Under the pieces are notes generated by a model. That model was given only the letters and a program-made list of their open reading frames with translations. It was not told the origin of the DNA and made no database searches. Of a DNA stretch of 64,000 bases, positions 42,401 to 49,737 are shown in pieces (position 1 is the stretch's first letter; every line of letters starts with the position of its first letter). The stretch covers positions 341,012 to 405,011 of the forward strand of contig NZ_RBLC01000002.1 of the NCBI RefSeq assembly GCF_003634455.1. The letters run 5' to 3'. Source of the stretch: Flavobacterium endophyticum. GTDB taxonomy: Bacteria > Bacteroidota > Bacteroidia > Flavobacteriales > Flavobacteriaceae. The translations under genes and the position numbers were made by a program.

Positions 42401-42647
42401 CAAGCTACGTCTGCGACCAATTATCATGACCTCGCTAGCCTTCGTCGTAGGACTGATTCCGATGATGAGTGCCACAGGACCATCTGCCCAAGGTAACCAC
42501 TCCATCAGTATTGGTGCTGCAGGAGGTATGCTATCAGGAGTAATCCTAGGACTGTTTATCATCCCGGTATTATTCATAATATTCCAATATTTACAAGAAA
42601 AAGTTAGTGGAAAACCAATTGCCGTAATCCATAACGAAGAAAAATAA
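39483..42647 (+). CDS. RND multidrug efflux pump, HAE1 family (AcrB/MexB-like)
   Basis: 1054 aa inner-membrane proton/drug antiporter. Seen: MFKIFIQRPVLATVISILLVILGVLGLTKLPLQQFPDIAPP at the start (family signature FIxRP and PDIxPP), twelve membrane segments in the usual 1+5+1+5 arrangement, two large periplasmic loops, the proton-relay DD in GIVVDDAIVVVEA (TM4) and KNAILIVEFA (TM10). Length is standard. Middle gene of a tightly packed operon (10 and 3 bp gaps). Substrates cannot be predicted from sequence reading. Confidence 0.96.
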   Translation: MFKIFIQRPVLATVISILLVILGVLGLTKLPLQQFPDIAPPSVLVTAVYPGANAETVLRSVAPSLEESINGVENMTYMSSTASNDGTLAITVFFKLGTDADQAAVNVQNRVAQATSQLPAEVVQQGVITAKQQNSFIMAIGMYTEDEAKYDQTFVANYAQINIIPEIKRIPGVGSASIFGGTKDYSMRVWLNPTQMATYNVTPTEVMAAIQDKSLEAAPGKFGERSKEVFEYVIKYKGKLTKPEDYQNIAIRSNADGSILRLKDVARVELGAYSYNSLTRLNGNKGVVIGIIQLAGSNSNDIQVAINKLMVKASKDFPKEIKHNIFYSTKVSLDQSIEQVEHTLLEAFILVFIVVFLFLQDFRSTLIPAIAVPVAILGTFFFMQLFGFSINLLTLFALILAIGIVVDDAIVVVEAVHAKMEHKHLSPKVATHEAMHEITGAIISITLVMAAVFLPVGFMEGSTGVFYRQFAFTMAIAIVISAINALTLSPALAALFLKENHTAHDGDEPYAKPGFKQKFFNAFNTSFNSLTNRYVGGLKFLIRHKWVSLGGLAVITVATVIMVNRTPTGFIPTEDQGFIAIAVNTPSGTSLDGTQKVMTEAENMLKGLESSRFVTAISGFNLLTNSTSPSSAVVFVLLKPNEERGDVKNIDEIMGQVQGKLGAISGGSFFVFSFPTVPGFSNVEALDVVLQDKTGGKLDKFSGISQNFIGELMKRPEIAVAFTSFKADYPQLQLDINDEKADQLGVKVKDILQTMQAYFGSAQASDFNRFGKYYRVVVQADIADRADPSTIDRVFVKNKNGEMVPINTLVKLTRIYGSETASRYNLFNSISINAIPKPGFSSGDAIKAIEEVAAQQLPAGYSYEFSGQTREEISSGGQSTTIFLLCLVFIYFLLAAQYESYILPLAVILSIPTGIFGVFAAIGLTGIQNNIYVQVALVMLIGLLAKNAILIVEFAVQKRRSGQALGKASIDAAKLRLRPIIMTSLAFVVGLIPMMSATGPSAQGNHSISIGAAGGMLSGVILGLFIIPVLFIIFQYLQEKVSGKPIAVIHNEEK

Positions 42648-42650
42648 AAA

Positions 42651-44066
42651 ATGAAAAAGTACATCAATAAATATGTCGCTGTCTTGGTACTGCTTACCAC
42701 CCTTACAGCATGTAAAGTCTCGAAAGACGTCGAGACTCCAAAAGACGCCCTGCCAGAAAACTTTAGAAATACCACTTCTACAGACACCACGAGCATTGCC
42801 GACCAAAGCTGGAAAGAATTCTTCACAGAACCCTCCCTGCAAAAGCTGATCGACAGCGCCATCGTGAGGAACAACGACCTGCTGGTAGCCCAAAAAAATA
42901 TCGAAGCCGCGCAATGGCAATTGACACAGTCCAAATGGGGCAACGTACCCAAAGTAAACTTCCAAGCCACTGCCACATCCACCCGTCTGTCAGACAACAG
43001 CCTGAACGGATTAAGCACCAGCACTTTCCTAAGAAGAAAGCACGTCGAAGACTACAATGCCGCGTTGAACCTATCATGGGAAGCCGACATCTGGGGCAAG
43101 ATCCGCAACCAAAAACGAAGCGCCTTGGCAGAATACCTACAGTCCGCAGAAGCCAAAAAAGCCCTGCAGACCACCATCGTAGCCAATGTTTCCAAAGGAT
43201 TTTACAACCTTCTGATGCTCGACGCCCAATTAGAAATTGCCAAAAAGAACCTCACCCTGAACGACAGTACCCTGTTTGTCATCAACCTGCAGTACGAATC
43301 CGGGCAAGTAACCTCATTGGCAAAACAACAAGCAGAAGCACAACAATCAGTAGCCGCACAGCTAATTCCTGAACTAGAGCAAAACATCGCTATTCAAGAA
43401 AATGCCCTGAGCACGATCACCGGAACCTTCCCGAGTGCCAAAGAAAGAAAAACCACGCTAGGCGCCATTGCCCTAAAAGAAAATGCAGCCGCAGGTATTC
43501 CCTCCTCTTTAGTAAGCAGAAGACCCGACGTTAAGAATGCCGAGCTGGCCCTAAAAGCCGCCAACGCAAAAGTAGGAATCGCAAAAGCCAGCCTCTATCC
43601 GACCCTGAACATTACCGCCGCCGGAGGACTCACCTCTTTCGAAGCCAGCAACTGGTTCAACACCCCAGCCTCCCTTTTCGGGACCGTGGCCGGAAGCCTT
43701 GCACAGCCCCTGCTGAACGGAAAAAGACTAAAAGCCCAATACGAAATCTCTAAAATAGAAAGAGAAAAAGCCGTAATCAACTTTAGACAATCCGTACTCG
43801 TAGCCGTAGGCGAAGTCTCAGACGCGCTCGTAAAAGTCGAAAAACTAAAAGAACAACAAGCCATAGTTGCCGGCCGTGTAGCCACGCTGCAAAAAGCCGT
43901 GAAAAACGCCGACATGCTGTTCAAAAACGGCATGGCGACCTACCTAGAAGTTATTGTAGCACAAGGCAATCTGCTGCAAAGCGAATTAGACCTCGCATCC
44001 ATAAAACGCTCTAGCCTTGAGGCAGACGTTGAACTTTACCGCTCCCTAGGCGGCGGCTGGAAATAA
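42651..44066 (+). CDS. TolC/OprM-like outer-membrane efflux lipoprotein
   Basis: 471 aa outer-membrane factor. Seen: lipoprotein signal MKKYINKYVAVLVLLTTLTACKVSK; WKEFFTEPSLQKLIDSAIVRNNDLLVAQKNIEAAQWQL in the first coiled-coil repeat; LNLSWEADIWGKIRNQKRSALAEYLQ; the RRPDVKNAELALKAANAKVGIAKASLYPTLNIT block typical of NodT/OprM outer-membrane factors (parts: SRRPDVKNAE, LYPTLNIT); and SLAQPLLNGKRLKAQYE in the second repeat. Completes the tripartite pump three bases after the RND gene and is closed by the terminator at 44089. Confidence 0.95.
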   Translation: MKKYINKYVAVLVLLTTLTACKVSKDVETPKDALPENFRNTTSTDTTSIADQSWKEFFTEPSLQKLIDSAIVRNNDLLVAQKNIEAAQWQLTQSKWGNVPKVNFQATATSTRLSDNSLNGLSTSTFLRRKHVEDYNAALNLSWEADIWGKIRNQKRSALAEYLQSAEAKKALQTTIVANVSKGFYNLLMLDAQLEIAKKNLTLNDSTLFVINLQYESGQVTSLAKQQAEAQQSVAAQLIPELEQNIAIQENALSTITGTFPSAKERKTTLGAIALKENAAAGIPSSLVSRRPDVKNAELALKAANAKVGIAKASLYPTLNITAAGGLTSFEASNWFNTPASLFGTVAGSLAQPLLNGKRLKAQYEISKIEREKAVINFRQSVLVAVGEVSDALVKVEKLKEQQAIVAGRVATLQKAVKNADMLFKNGMATYLEVIVAQGNLLQSELDLASIKRSSLEADVELYRSLGGGWK

Positions 44067-44088
44067 CAGCCCATTCATAATTCCCTAA

Positions 44089-44131
44089 ATCAATTGCCTG
44101 ATATTTACCCGTCAGGCAGTTGATTTTTTTA
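44089..44131 (+). terminator. Terminator after the efflux operon
   Basis: ATCAATTGCCTGA and TCAGGCAGTTGAT (one G-U) with a ten-base loop and a run of T. Confidence 0.9.
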
Positions 44132-44189
44132 TTTCTAAAAACCAATACCTTTTTTAAAATAGCTTAATTTTATAAAGTAAATCAATTAT

Positions 44190-46040
44190 ATGCAGGACAC
44201 TTTCTTCTTTCAAGCAATGATCTATCTGGCAGGAGCCGTCATCATGGTTCCCATTGCCAAAAGACTCGGCCTCGGTTCCGTTTTAGGATACCTGCTTGCC
44301 GGAGTGATCATAGGACCCGCCTTTTTGGGCCTCATCGGTACCGAAGGCCAAGACATCATGCACTTTGCCGAATTCGGCGTTGTCATGATGCTCTTCGTCA
44401 TAGGCCTAGAACTAGAACCCGACCGCCTCTGGAGAATGCGAAAAAAAATAGCAGGAATGGGCGGCATACAAGTCGCAGGAACCACAATAACACTCACCGC
44501 TATTGCCCTGGCCTTCGGATTCGACTGGAAAACAGCCCTCGTGCTCGGAATGATTATCTCCATGTCTTCAACAGCCATCGTAATGCAGACCCTCGACGAA
44601 AAAGGCTGGATGAAAACCGTAGCCGGACGAAGCTCCTTTGCCGTATTGCTTTTCCAAGACATCGCCATCATTCCCATGCTCGCCATATTGCCCCTCTTGG
44701 CCAATAAAGCCCTACAGAACAATACCGTGGCGGCCCATGTCACACTAATGGACTCCTTCCCTAAATGGATACAAGCCCTTTTGGTACTCTCCTCCGTAAC
44801 CCTCGTGGTCCTATCCGGAAAATACCTGCTTCGTCCCATCTTCCACGCCATGGCAAAGACTAAAATGCACGAAATGTTTACCGCAATGGCACTCCTTGTC
44901 GTAGTAGGCATTGCCGTACTGATGACCTCCGTCGGACTCAGCCCTGCCCTAGGAGCCTTTTTGGCCGGTGTCATGCTCGCCAACAGCGAATACCGCCACC
45001 AGCTCGAAATTGCCATCGACCCTTTCAAAGGACTCCTCTTAGGACTCTTCTTCATATCCGTAGGAAGCTCCATCGACTTTGAGCTCCTCCTGTCCAAGCC
45101 CCTCCAGATTATAGGATTAGTAGCAGGCATCATGGCTATCAAGATTACCGTGCTCTATTCCCTAGGCAAATTTTTCAAGGTCGGATACTCACAGAACTTT
45201 ATTTTCAGTTTCGGACTCAGCCAGATTGGCGAATTCGCCTTCGTGCTGTTAAGCTTCTCCCTGCAAGAAAACATACTCAGCAAAGAAATAACAGACCTCA
45301 TGATGGCCGTAACAGCCCTTAGTATGGCCTTTACGCCCCTGCTGATGATGTTCAATGAAAAAGTACTGATGAAATCCAAATGCTCGATGACCGGCAGCGA
45401 AGAAGAAGACGAAAGCGATGTAGACCATGAAAGCAACCCCGTCATCATTGCAGGCTACGGACATTTCGGAAACACGATCGGACGTTTCCTTCGCGCCAAC
45501 AACATCCAAGCCACCGTACTCGACAACAACAGCGACAATGTCAACCTCCTCCGAAAATTAGGCTTCAAGGTCTATTACGGAGACGCCTCCCGCCACGACC
45601 TCCTTCAGATTGCCGGAGCCGGAAGAGCCCAAGTCATCGTCATTGCCATAGGAAACCGCGAAAAAAGAATGGAGATGATCGAGATGGTCAAAAAACACTT
45701 CCCGAACCTCTACATCCTAGTGCGCTCCGAAAACCGCGACGATGCCTACGATCAGATGAATGCCGGAATCATGCACATCTACAGAGAAACCCTCGATACC
45801 AGCCTGCGTGTCGGCATCGACGTGCTCAAGCTATTAGGACACAGCAGCTATGAAGCCACCCGTTCCGCAAAAACCTTCTTTACCCACGACGAAAAAACGC
45901 TCAAGTACCTCGCCAGCATACGCAACCAAGACGAATACATTAGCGCCGTCCGCGAAAAGATTGAAGAACTCGAACGCGTCATCCTAGCCGACCGAGAAGC
46001 CATGTCCCTCGAAAACGCAGAAAAAACAATGCTCACATAA
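44190..46040 (+). CDS. CPA2 monovalent cation:proton antiporter with RCK domain (KefB/KefC-like)
   Basis: 616 aa inner-membrane protein. Seen: twelve or so membrane segments in residues 1-385 beginning QAMIYLAGAVIMVPIAKRLGLGSVLGYLLAGVIIGPAFLGLI; the GL-x-LSPALGAFLAGVMLANSEYRHQLE block near 250; and a TrkA-N/RCK nucleotide-binding domain (about 410-530) with VIIAGYGHFGNTIGRFL, LDNNSDNV and YGDASRHDLLQIAGA. Family members exchange K+ (or Na+) for H+ and are gated by nucleotide or glutathione adducts. Monocistronic with a strong terminator. Confidence 0.92.
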   Translation: MQDTFFFQAMIYLAGAVIMVPIAKRLGLGSVLGYLLAGVIIGPAFLGLIGTEGQDIMHFAEFGVVMMLFVIGLELEPDRLWRMRKKIAGMGGIQVAGTTITLTAIALAFGFDWKTALVLGMIISMSSTAIVMQTLDEKGWMKTVAGRSSFAVLLFQDIAIIPMLAILPLLANKALQNNTVAAHVTLMDSFPKWIQALLVLSSVTLVVLSGKYLLRPIFHAMAKTKMHEMFTAMALLVVVGIAVLMTSVGLSPALGAFLAGVMLANSEYRHQLEIAIDPFKGLLLGLFFISVGSSIDFELLLSKPLQIIGLVAGIMAIKITVLYSLGKFFKVGYSQNFIFSFGLSQIGEFAFVLLSFSLQENILSKEITDLMMAVTALSMAFTPLLMMFNEKVLMKSKCSMTGSEEEDESDVDHESNPVIIAGYGHFGNTIGRFLRANNIQATVLDNNSDNVNLLRKLGFKVYYGDASRHDLLQIAGAGRAQVIVIAIGNREKRMEMIEMVKKHFPNLYILVRSENRDDAYDQMNAGIMHIYRETLDTSLRVGIDVLKLLGHSSYEATRSAKTFFTHDEKTLKYLASIRNQDEYISAVREKIEELERVILADREAMSLENAEKTMLT

Positions 46041-46044
46041 AAAA

Positions 46045-46071
46045 AGCCCCAAGAAACCTTGGGGCTTTTTT
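46045..46071 (+). terminator. Terminator after the antiporter
   Basis: AGCCCCAAG and CTTGGGGCT with a four-base loop, then T-run. Confidence 0.92.
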
Positions 46072-46082
46072 ATATAAGTAAA

Positions 46083-46520
46083 TTAGAAATTCATTTCATG
46101 TCTTTAGAAACTTCTTTCATGTCTTTAGAAACTTCTTTCATGCCTTTAGAAATTCATTCATGTCTTTAGAAACTCTTTTCACGCCTTTAGAAATTCATTT
46201 CATGTCTTTAGAAACTCTTTTCATGCCTTTAGAAACTTCTTTCACGTCTTTAGAAACTCTTTTCATGCCTTTAGAAACTTCTTTCACGCCTTTAGAAATT
46301 CATTTCACGTCTTTAGAAACTCTTTTCGCGCCTTTAGAAATTCATTTCACGTCTTTAGAAACTCTTTTCGCGCCTTTAGAAATTCATTTCATGCCTTTAG
46401 AAATTCATTTCACGCCTTTAGAAACTCTTTTCATGCCTTTAGAAATTAATTTCACCTCTTCAGAAATTCATTTCACCTCTTTAGAAACTCTTTTCACGCC
46501 TTTAGAAATAAATTTTATCC
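46083..46520. repeat. 21-bp tandem array, about 21 units
   Basis: Units start at TTAGAAA and alternate three variants: TTAGAAACTCTTTTC, TTAGAAATTCATTTC and TTAGAAACTTCTTTC, each followed by ATGCCT, ACGTCT, GCGCCT or similar. One unit near 46146 is 20 bp and shifts frame. From 46160 a plus-strand frame reads heptads such as MSLETLF, TPLEIHF and MPLETSF for 119 residues, but a second plus-strand frame is equally open through the repeat, so openness does not prove coding. It fills the convergent gap between the antiporter and the YeeE-like gene. Confidence 0.85.
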
Positions 46521-46546
46521 CTAAAATCGATGCACAGCCGCAAAAA

Positions 46547-46960
46547 TTAATGAGGCAAATTGTCTTTTAACAAGCCATAAAGAAATGTTCCGATCAAGGC
46601 ACCCAAAAGAACAATCCCTATTCCGTAAAAGCCAGCCCCGATTAAGATAAAGATAGGTCCCGGGCAAGTACCGATCATTCCCCAGCCCAATCCGAAGATA
46701 GTGCCCCCGATGATGTAATTCTTAAAGCCCTTTTCCTTATCCGCAATCTGTATCGGCTTGCCGTCAAGCCCGATAACATTATTCCTCTTATAAATCTGGA
46801 TGCCAATAACACCCACCACAATAGCCGTCATAATAATTCCGAACATATGGAACGACTGGAATTGGAACATCTCATAAATACGGTACCAAGAAACCGCCTC
46901 CGATTTAGTCAAAACGATTCCGAACAAGATACCAACAAGCAAATATTTTATAAATTTCAT
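46547..46960 (-). CDS. YeeE/YedE-like sulfur transporter subunit (second half)
   Basis: 137 aa inner-membrane protein. Seen: four hydrophobic segments and the YeeE/YedE wording FGLGWGMIGTCPGPIFILIGAG (Cys in the G-x-CPGP loop, about residue 101), the substrate-path cysteine of the family. Known relatives import thiosulfate or other sulfur compounds; in Bacteroidota and Xylella types the transporter is split in two genes as here. Downstream partner of 47065-47622, with 104 bp between them that holds the dispersed repeat copy 2. Confidence 0.88.
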   Translation of the reverse strand: MKFIKYLLVGILFGIVLTKSEAVSWYRIYEMFQFQSFHMFGIIMTAIVVGVIGIQIYKRNNVIGLDGKPIQIADKEKGFKNYIIGGTIFGLGWGMIGTCPGPIFILIGAGFYGIGIVLLGALIGTFLYGLLKDNLPH

Positions 46961-47010
46961 CGTACAGATATAATAGAATTATTTTCTTTTCCCCTTCACC
47001 TCCGGCTCTG

Positions 47011-47041
47011 ACCCTGACAGGGTTCCAAACCCTGTCAGGGT
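47011..47041. repeat. 31-bp dispersed palindromic repeat, copy 2
   Basis: Exact reverse complement of the 31 bp at 14038-14068 (arms ACCCTGACAGGGT and ACCCTGTCAGGGT around TCCAA). Lies between the two YeeE/YedE-like genes of one operon, so an RNA hairpin here could adjust relative expression. Confidence 0.85.
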
Positions 47042-47064
47042 CAAAGATCAAAAGATAATTAAAC

Positions 47065-47622
47065 TTAAAAAATCAAAGGCAATAAAAAATGCGCCGCTAT
47101 CAAGCCGCCCACAAAAAAACCGATAACCGCTATCAAAGAAGGCAATTGCAAGTTGCTCATCCCCGTAATCGCATGGCCCGAAGTACATCCCCCCGCATAT
47201 CGAGAACCAAAGCCTACCAAAAGACCTCCGAAAAGCAAAAACCCAAAGATTTTTGGCGTAAAGATGGTTTCCTTAGAAGTAAAAAGTTCCGGAAGCAAAT
47301 TGCCATGAGGCGCATCAATATTCATCTCATTCAACTGCGCTACAGTAGCCGGATTCAAGTTGACCCCAGAACCATCGCTCAAATAATGCACGGCGATAAA
47401 GCCCCCGATCATCGCACCAAGCACGACAACCAGATTCCAGCGCTGCGCTTTCCAGTCAAACCTAAAAAAATCAGAAAACTTTCCCGCTCCAGAAATAGAA
47501 CAAAGCGTACGAAGATTAGAAGACATACCAAACGTCTTCCCGAAATAAATCAAAAGAAGCATCACAGCCCCAATCAAAAATCCCGAAATATACCAAGGCC
47601 AAGTGCCATAAAAACTATACAT
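47065..47622 (-). CDS. YeeE/YedE-like sulfur transporter subunit (first half)
   Basis: 185 aa inner-membrane protein. Seen: about four to five hydrophobic segments, GKTFGMSSNLRTLCSISGAGKFSDFFRFDWKAQRW near residues 28-62, and the FLLFGGLLVGFGSRYAGGCTSGHAITGMSNLQLPSLIAV block (C in GGCTSGH near 150), which is the family's cysteine signature. Together with the smaller gene downstream it forms the complete pore. A -7 element lies at 47640-47647. Adjacent sulfur-oxidation or rhodanese genes are not seen. Confidence 0.9.
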   Translation of the reverse strand: MYSFYGTWPWYISGFLIGAVMLLLIYFGKTFGMSSNLRTLCSISGAGKFSDFFRFDWKAQRWNLVVVLGAMIGGFIAVHYLSDGSGVNLNPATVAQLNEMNIDAPHGNLLPELFTSKETIFTPKIFGFLLFGGLLVGFGSRYAGGCTSGHAITGMSNLQLPSLIAVIGFFVGGLIAAHFLLPLIF

Positions 47623-47639
47623 AGCTGAAAATATTTACG

Positions 47640-47647
47640 CAAAAATA
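47640..47647 (-). promoter_or_regulatory. -7 element for the YeeE pair
   Basis: Minus strand TATTTTTG, 18 bp before the ATG at 47622. Confidence 0.5.
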
Positions 47648-47711
47648 ACAATTCGCTCCCACTCTTCCGTAATATTCCGCCTTAAAATAGAACCCAATTA
47701 AAATAAACATT

Positions 47712-47719
47712 TAATTTTG
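47712..47719 (+). promoter_or_regulatory. -7 element for the DUF4199 operon
   Basis: TAATTTTG, 24 bp before the ATG at 47744; supports that start over a TTG-like extension at 47717, which would begin inside the promoter. Confidence 0.55.
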
Positions 47720-47743
47720 GTGCAGAATTACACCCTACATACA

Positions 47744-48214
47744 ATGAAAAAATTTGCAATCGAAATCAAATGGGGCATCCGATACACTTTCTGTTATCTG
47801 GCATGGGCCATCCTTGAAAAATCTTTAGGTATTTATGGAGAAAACATGAGCTTTTATATGCTCTCTTCCCTACTATTTTACCTTTTTGCAGCACTCATCT
47901 ATACCCTGGCCCTAAAAGAAAAAAAGACCCACTATTTCAATGGCAGCATGGACTGGAAACAAGGCTGTGCCACCGGACTCTACATGACCATTGTAATCGC
48001 CCTGCTCATGCCGCTGACACAAGCTTCATTGCATGAATTAATTGCCCCTGAATTTTTTGAGAACATGATAAAAGCCTCAAAAGACAAAACCAGCGCGGCA
48101 ACCTATTTTAATTTGAAAAGCTATATCATACAAAGCATCTTTTTTGCGTTATCTATAGGCATGGTAATTTCGGCTATCGTAGCCTATTTTGTCCAAACTA
48201 AAAAAACAAAATAA
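47744..48214 (+). CDS. DUF4199 membrane protein
   Basis: 156 aa. Start at ATG 47744 (MKKFAIEIKWGIRYTFCYLAW). Seen: four membrane segments, a charged loop KEKKTHYFNGSMDWKQG after the second, and the family phrase QSIFFALSIGMVISAIVAYFVQTK at the end. DUF4199 proteins are small inner-membrane proteins of unknown function frequent in Bacteroidota. The stop codon is directly followed by the ATG of the next lipoprotein, so the two are co-translated. Confidence 0.8.
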   Translation: MKKFAIEIKWGIRYTFCYLAWAILEKSLGIYGENMSFYMLSSLLFYLFAALIYTLALKEKKTHYFNGSMDWKQGCATGLYMTIVIALLMPLTQASLHELIAPEFFENMIKASKDKTSAATYFNLKSYIIQSIFFALSIGMVISAIVAYFVQTKKTK

Positions 48215-48676
48215 ATGAAAACCAAATCTTTCATACTAGCACTATTCGTCGGAATACTTACAGTTTCCTGCGTAAGTACCCGCTCGACAATCAAAAACAT
48301 CGACGACAATGCCCCAGAACCTATCCTGACCAAAGACGGCTGGTTTCTTTTAACCGAATTTAGCAAGGACAAAAAATACGGCTACGACAAAGACTATCCG
48401 ATCAACGTATTCTACAAAAGCGTTGCCGACGAAGACATCAACCCGAAACGCTTTCTAGATGCCCTCACAGGTCCCAAAGGCGAAACCATAAGCTATAAAA
48501 AAATAGAAAGCTGCTGTCCCTTCCCTTCCAAAAGAAACGAAATGGGCGCCGGACTCTTAGACATTTATGAAATCACGTGGCCCGGACTAGCAAAGCCCAT
48601 CCGCCTCTACTTCAACATCTACGAAAAAGGCTATCTCTTTGTCCCAAAAGGATTCGGACTCAAGAAAAGCCAATAA
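48215..48676 (+). CDS. Lipoprotein of unknown function, upstream of kdsA
   Basis: 153 aa. Seen: lipoprotein signal MKTKSFILALFVGILTVSCVST; then NIDDNAPEPILTKDGWFLLTEFSKDKKYGYDKDYPINVFYKS in parts NIDDNAP and KYGYDKDYPINVFY, a wording repeated in flavobacterial lipoproteins; a pair C-C in ESCCPFPSKRN; and LYFNIYEKGYLFVPKGF at the end. Similar proteins are sometimes labelled as KDO-8-phosphate aldolase, which appears to be an error copied from the neighbouring kdsA; no aldolase barrel is present here. Function unknown. Confidence 0.75.
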   Translation: MKTKSFILALFVGILTVSCVSTRSTIKNIDDNAPEPILTKDGWFLLTEFSKDKKYGYDKDYPINVFYKSVADEDINPKRFLDALTGPKGETISYKKIESCCPFPSKRNEMGAGLLDIYEITWPGLAKPIRLYFNIYEKGYLFVPKGFGLKKSQ

Positions 48677-48682
48677 CAAACC

Positions 48683-48722
48683 AACACGAACACGCTGCTC
48701 AAAGTACGTTCGTGTTTTTTTA
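48683..48722 (+). terminator. Terminator after the lipoprotein
   Basis: AACACGAAC and GTTCGTGTT around a 16-base loop, followed by a long T-run. Confidence 0.8.
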
Positions 48723-48873
48723 TGCCTCAAAAATTCTATTTCAAAACCCTATAATACAACAGAAAGTCTAAAAAAATTCAATTTAGAAAACAACAAAACA
48801 AATTACCTATAAATCCCTGTCTTTTTGCTTCTTAAACTTTTAACAGAATTTATCTTTCGATTAATATTATTTG

Positions 48874-48881
48874 TAAATTTG
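48874..48881 (+). promoter_or_regulatory. -7 element for kdsA
   Basis: TAAATTTG, 20 bp before the ATG at 48902. Confidence 0.55.
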
Positions 48882-48901
48882 CGCTTTCAAAAACAACACT
48901 T

Positions 48902-49720
48902 ATGAATCTACAAGATATCCCAAAAATAAAGCACCTAGACAGCAATAACTTTTTCCTTTTAGCAGGACCTTGTGCCATCGAAGGCGAAGAAATGGCGCTT
49001 CGAATTGCCGAAAGATTAGTTGAAGTCACAAACAAACTAGAAATCCCTTACGTATTTAAAGGCTCCTTCAAAAAAGCAAACCGTTCCAGAATAGACAGTT
49101 TCTCTGGAATCGGCGATGAAAAAGCCCTAAAAATTCTAAGAAAAGTTTCCGAAACTTTTGACGTTCCGACAGTTACAGACATCCACACTAACGAAGACGC
49201 CGCTATGGCAGCAGAATATGTAGATGTGCTTCAGATTCCTGCCTTTTTAGTACGCCAAACCGATTTAGTCGTTGCCGCCGCTAATACAGGAAAAACCGTA
49301 AACCTTAAAAAAGGACAATTCATGAGCCCTGAAAGCATGAAACATGCCGTACAGAAAGTATTGGATTGCAACAACCAAAAAGTAATGGTAACCGACAGAG
49401 GAACCATGTTTGGCTACCAAGACATGATTGTAGACTACCGCGGTATCCCGACCATGCAGCAATACGCTACCACAGTATTGGACGTAACCCATTCGCTACA
49501 ACAGCCTAACCAATCAGCAGGCGTGACTGGAGGAAGACCAGACATGATCGAAACCGTTGCAAAAGCTGGAATTGCCGTAGGCGTTGACGGAATCTTTATC
49601 GAAACCCATTTCGATCCAGCAAACGCAAAAAGCGATGGCGCTAACATGCTAGACCTTAAATATTTTGAAGGACTCATGACAAAATTAGTAGCCATCAGAA
49701 AAACCGTAAATAATTTTTAA
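48902..49720 (+). CDS. kdsA: 2-dehydro-3-deoxyphosphooctonate aldolase (KDO-8-P synthase)
   Basis: 272 aa cytosolic enzyme condensing arabinose 5-phosphate with PEP on the way to KDO of lipopolysaccharide. Seen: LLAGPCAIEG near residue 20, PYVFKGSFKKANRSRIDSFSG near 48-68 (PEP and A5P binding), TVTDIHT near 92, VDVLQIPAFLVRQTDLV near 108-125, KKGQFMSPES near 138 and GIFIETHFDPANAKSDG near 230-246. The Asp/Asn after GC-less VTDRGTMFGYQ and the Cys near 24 leave the metal-dependent versus independent class open. Length normal. Confidence 0.96.
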   Translation: MNLQDIPKIKHLDSNNFFLLAGPCAIEGEEMALRIAERLVEVTNKLEIPYVFKGSFKKANRSRIDSFSGIGDEKALKILRKVSETFDVPTVTDIHTNEDAAMAAEYVDVLQIPAFLVRQTDLVVAAANTGKTVNLKKGQFMSPESMKHAVQKVLDCNNQKVMVTDRGTMFGYQDMIVDYRGIPTMQQYATTVLDVTHSLQQPNQSAGVTGGRPDMIETVAKAGIAVGVDGIFIETHFDPANAKSDGANMLDLKYFEGLMTKLVAIRKTVNNF

Positions 49721-49737
49721 TACTAATATCCCTCATT

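Noticed and set aside
46160..46570. 136-residue protein made of heptads
   Set aside because: It is the translation of the 21-bp array; a second plus-strand frame is equally open and no start signal is seen. Kept as a repeat, not as a gene.
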